Of a DNA stretch of 64,000 bases, positions 61,131 to 64,000 are shown one piece after another; the stretch's first letter is position 1; each line of letters opens with the position of its first letter. Location of the stretch: the NCBI RefSeq assembly GCF_901933205.1, contig NC_044571.1:54807994-54871993 (forward strand). The letters are read 5' to 3'. Source of the stretch: Camarhynchus parvulus. Its lineage: Eukaryota > Chordata > Aves > Passeriformes > Thraupidae. A program made the translations under genes and the position numbers. The notes under the pieces were generated by a model. The model saw nothing but the letters and a program-made list of their open reading frames with translations. It did no database searches and was not told where the DNA came from.

Positions 61131-64000
61131 AAAGAGTTCAGGAAAAATCTGCAAGTTTCAGGATACAAGCGAATGTAGGATTATACTCCTACGAATAAAA
61201 GACACCAAAGTTCAGTTCTGTAATTAAAAAAAAAATCCCTCTGATATTTTTTATTGTCAGTCCACCATAATGATTTAAAATGAATAAAAAGGAATGACCT
61301 TTGGAATTTTTTTACTGTTAGTTAAGGATAACTTTGCATAATGCTTAAAAAAAATCACAACCCAACATAATCTCATTAGATTTACAGTCAGAAGCAATTC
61401 CCTAAAAAGATTAAATCTAGCCAGAAGCTACTGTGTGGTATAAATTCCATTGAAGACAGATAAAAACTAAGGTCAAAACTTTCAAATCTTAGTTTCTAGG
61501 ACAGATGCCTATAAAATTTTTACATCCAAAAGAAAGTTACTTGTTTTTCAGTACTGCTCTACTAATTTTCCAAATTCAAAATAAAGTGAAATTACCAGCG
61601 ATGATTTCAGTTACTTTTCTATTCAGAGTGCATAGTTTTAGTGTCTCCTTTTTGCAAAAATTCACAATAATACAACATGATTTCTATATACAATGTGAAT
61701 TGGACTCAAAAATTGGGATACCAGTTTAACACTTTATCATTAATATTTAATGGCCAGCACCACTACTACTTGTTAAAATTGCACTTTATTGAGCTTGATA
61801 ATCACTGTTATATATGAGAGTCCCAATTATATTCTCACTATCAGTCTTTCTATCCACAAAGTCTTACATAAATTTTGAAAGAAAAAATCCATATAATTGG
61901 CCTAATGCTCCTTCTTTCTGAAATAGTAACTGGTCTGGAATCATGCAGAGATACCTGAATTACTTCAGAATTAGTCTGTTCATGAAAACCCCATGGACAT
62001 GCCATTAAGGTCATGCAGTGAAGTGCTTTAAGGAAAATGAAAATTTGCCTGAAACAGTACCTTTAGGATACAATATAATTTCATATTTTTATTTTCCTGT
62101 TAATAGATATTAATATGCCTATATTTAACGCCTTGCTTAAAAAATATCTTGTTATTCTACAGAGGCCATAGGCATCTACATTGGAGCTTAGGAAGCAGTA
62201 AAACAAAACAGTTCAGATGTCATAATTCTTAAGCCTACAATACATCTGATATTTTAATTCTACAAGTGGTTTAAATTTTGACTAGTTTTTACACTGAATT
62301 ATTTCAGTTCATTCTCAGAAACAGGGCTTCTGAGAATAACAGACATATAGCTACTAGATCAAAATGCCTGAGTCAGAAATGACCCTCTGCTCCTTCCACA
62401 AGACAAACATCTCTTGATGAATGCTCTAGATCATGTGTAATGTGTGACAGCCACCTCTATTTTAGGCACTCTCAGCTGCAGCACTGACATGAGATTCAGG
62501 CTGAAAGCCTGGAGTGAAGTTAGCAAGCATCATAGCAATGTCACTAAAGGTGTGGGCAGCTACAAATAATTACTCTATCCAGTGGAATACAGGCATACTA
62601 CAAAAGAATTAGCCTTCATCATTTTTTAGTCTTCTGAAATATATTGTCAGAAATAAAAGGAAATACAGAAAATCTCAGTAGAGTTTATAGCTACTCCATA
62701 CTTCAAGCTCTTCAATCTCAGATCTAATTTTGTCCTGTTCGAACAGACTGTGTTCACAATCTTGACTACACACTGACCTTCTATTTTCCTATAAGTCTGT
62801 AATTTGGGGTTTGTGTTTTGGGCTTGTTTGAGTTTTTTCCTTAATAATCAGGTGATGTGGGTAACTTAATAACATCTTCATTCTTTAAACAATATGTGCA
62901 GCGAAACCATGGCAGTTTTCAAACATTGTTATATGAACCAGTGAAAAGAATTTCAAAGAACAAAGACAGATTTTCCCTGATGAATTACTGTTGACTGATT
63001 CTATCAATAGGTATGATCAGCTCCTACTGGAAGATTATCGAAAGTCTTTTAAATTGAAAAGAAATTATTCTGCTACATGTAGAGGGTCATTATCAGTTCT
63101 CGCAAGAACAAAGACTCTTAGATTGTTTATACTTTGAAATAAAGCTACAAGGATAGAAGTCCAAGTCCTGTGTTTCAATTAACGAAGACAAACATGTTTC
63201 CTGGGGAAAAACTATAATCAATCCCTAACTGACTAAAGAAAAAATAGGAAAAAATAATGCAAATTTGCAGTACAACAGCTGTTATAGGACACCTATATCT
63301 GTAATCATTCTTGGTTACCTGCTTCATGTTCTGAAAGTAGCTTATTAATAAAATATTACCAAACTACGTGGAATTACATCAATTTTCTCTGGAGTTCTGG
63401 AAATTTCTTTGTCAATAAACCAGTGAAACAGAAACTTTTAGCTTCTATTTTTTTTTATTACGTAAAGCATATTTTTGTCATCTTACTAAACACATCCGAA
63501 CGGTTTCTAGACAGTAGTTAACCCACTCCCCATATTATGATTCAGAGTTTTGCTAAATATGCTACTCAAGGTGAAAAAAACCCTACAGTTAATGTTTTCA
63601 GACACCCTTGTCATACACTATTGCCTTGCAATAGTTATTATTATAGAGATCTCTTTACCAGTATTTCCAATAATCTTTCCCAATCGCTAATTAGGTTTTT
63701 TTATGTCCTTGCATAGGAGAGGACCTTAACTCAGATATCCTCCTTCTTCCTTTTGAGGACTGAGTACATGTAAGGTCTTACGAAGGAAAAAAACTAACAG
63801 TGTAAAAGATGAAGGACATTATAATTTGATAAGCAATGATCTGACAAACCTAAATTTTATCCTAGATCAACAAAAAGGAGGGCCTTTCATGAGTTTTAGA
63901 TAAAGGGTGTTCTGGGTGGCTTTCTGAATGACATTTTAAATCTTTCACTCTTTTAAATAAATTTGTTGATTGTAAAGATGCACAGTAATTCATTGATTGA
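61131..64000. other. AT-rich non-coding stretch, no feature seen
   Basis: Nothing beyond short A/T runs. A slightly GC-richer passage at about 62,390-62,560 was not recognised as any element. Confidence 0.5.

Noticed and set aside
1..64000. A protein-coding or prokaryote-like gene cluster
   Set aside because: No open frame exceeds about 130 codons. Frames overlap on both strands, lack recognisable domains and often coincide with low-complexity or transposon sequence. The repeats are vertebrate (CR1, ERV LTR, tRNA-CR1 SINE).

Overview
The window looks like AT-rich, gene-poor (intergenic or deep intronic) nuclear DNA from a bird, most likely a passerine. The case rests on repeats. There are several truncated CR1 LINE copies with the avian 3' tail of short ATTCTGTG-like units. 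There are at least three degraded LTRs of the endogenous-retrovirus type common in bird genomes. There is also one tRNA-Ile-headed SINE with a CR1-type tail, an architecture I know from the passerine family TguSINE1. All family names are recalled from memory and were not checked against a repeat library.

I could not support any protein-coding gene, rRNA, functional tRNA or CRISPR array. Open frames do not exceed about 130 codons. The longest either lie in transposon debris or have the composition expected by chance in AT-rich DNA.

Layout: 1-16,550 is AT-rich sequence with small simple repeats, one strong 12-bp hairpin and a GC-richer patch near 12.7-13.05 kb. 16,560-17,090 is a nest of an LTR piece, a CR1 reverse-transcriptase piece and a CR1 3' tail, all on the minus strand. 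An LTR lies at about 19.48-20.02 kb (+), preceded directly by two back-to-back hairpins. 20-25.7 kb holds A/C-rich tracts and a candidate conserved non-coding block. A second-family LTR lies at about 25.76-26.30 kb (+), followed by CR1 at 26.68-27.23 kb (-). 27.3-37.3 kb is mostly plain, with one plus-strand CR1 at 31.99-32.42 kb. The tRNA-Ile/CR1 SINE is at 37.34-37.47 kb (+) and another CR1 tail at 38.90-39.11 kb (-). An LTR related to the 19.5 kb copy sits in opposite orientation at 42.53-43.12 kb. A short CR1 tail is at 46.21-46.30 kb (-), followed by an unassigned GC-richer block at 46.5-47.65 kb. 48-60.6 kb is plain AT-rich sequence with another candidate conserved block near 55.6 kb. 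A CR1 3' end is at 60.60-61.13 kb (-), and the rest is plain.

No genes work together here. What can be read is insertion history: CR1 supplied its own copies and apparently the tail by which the SINE was mobilised, and ERV-type LTRs were inserted and later eroded.
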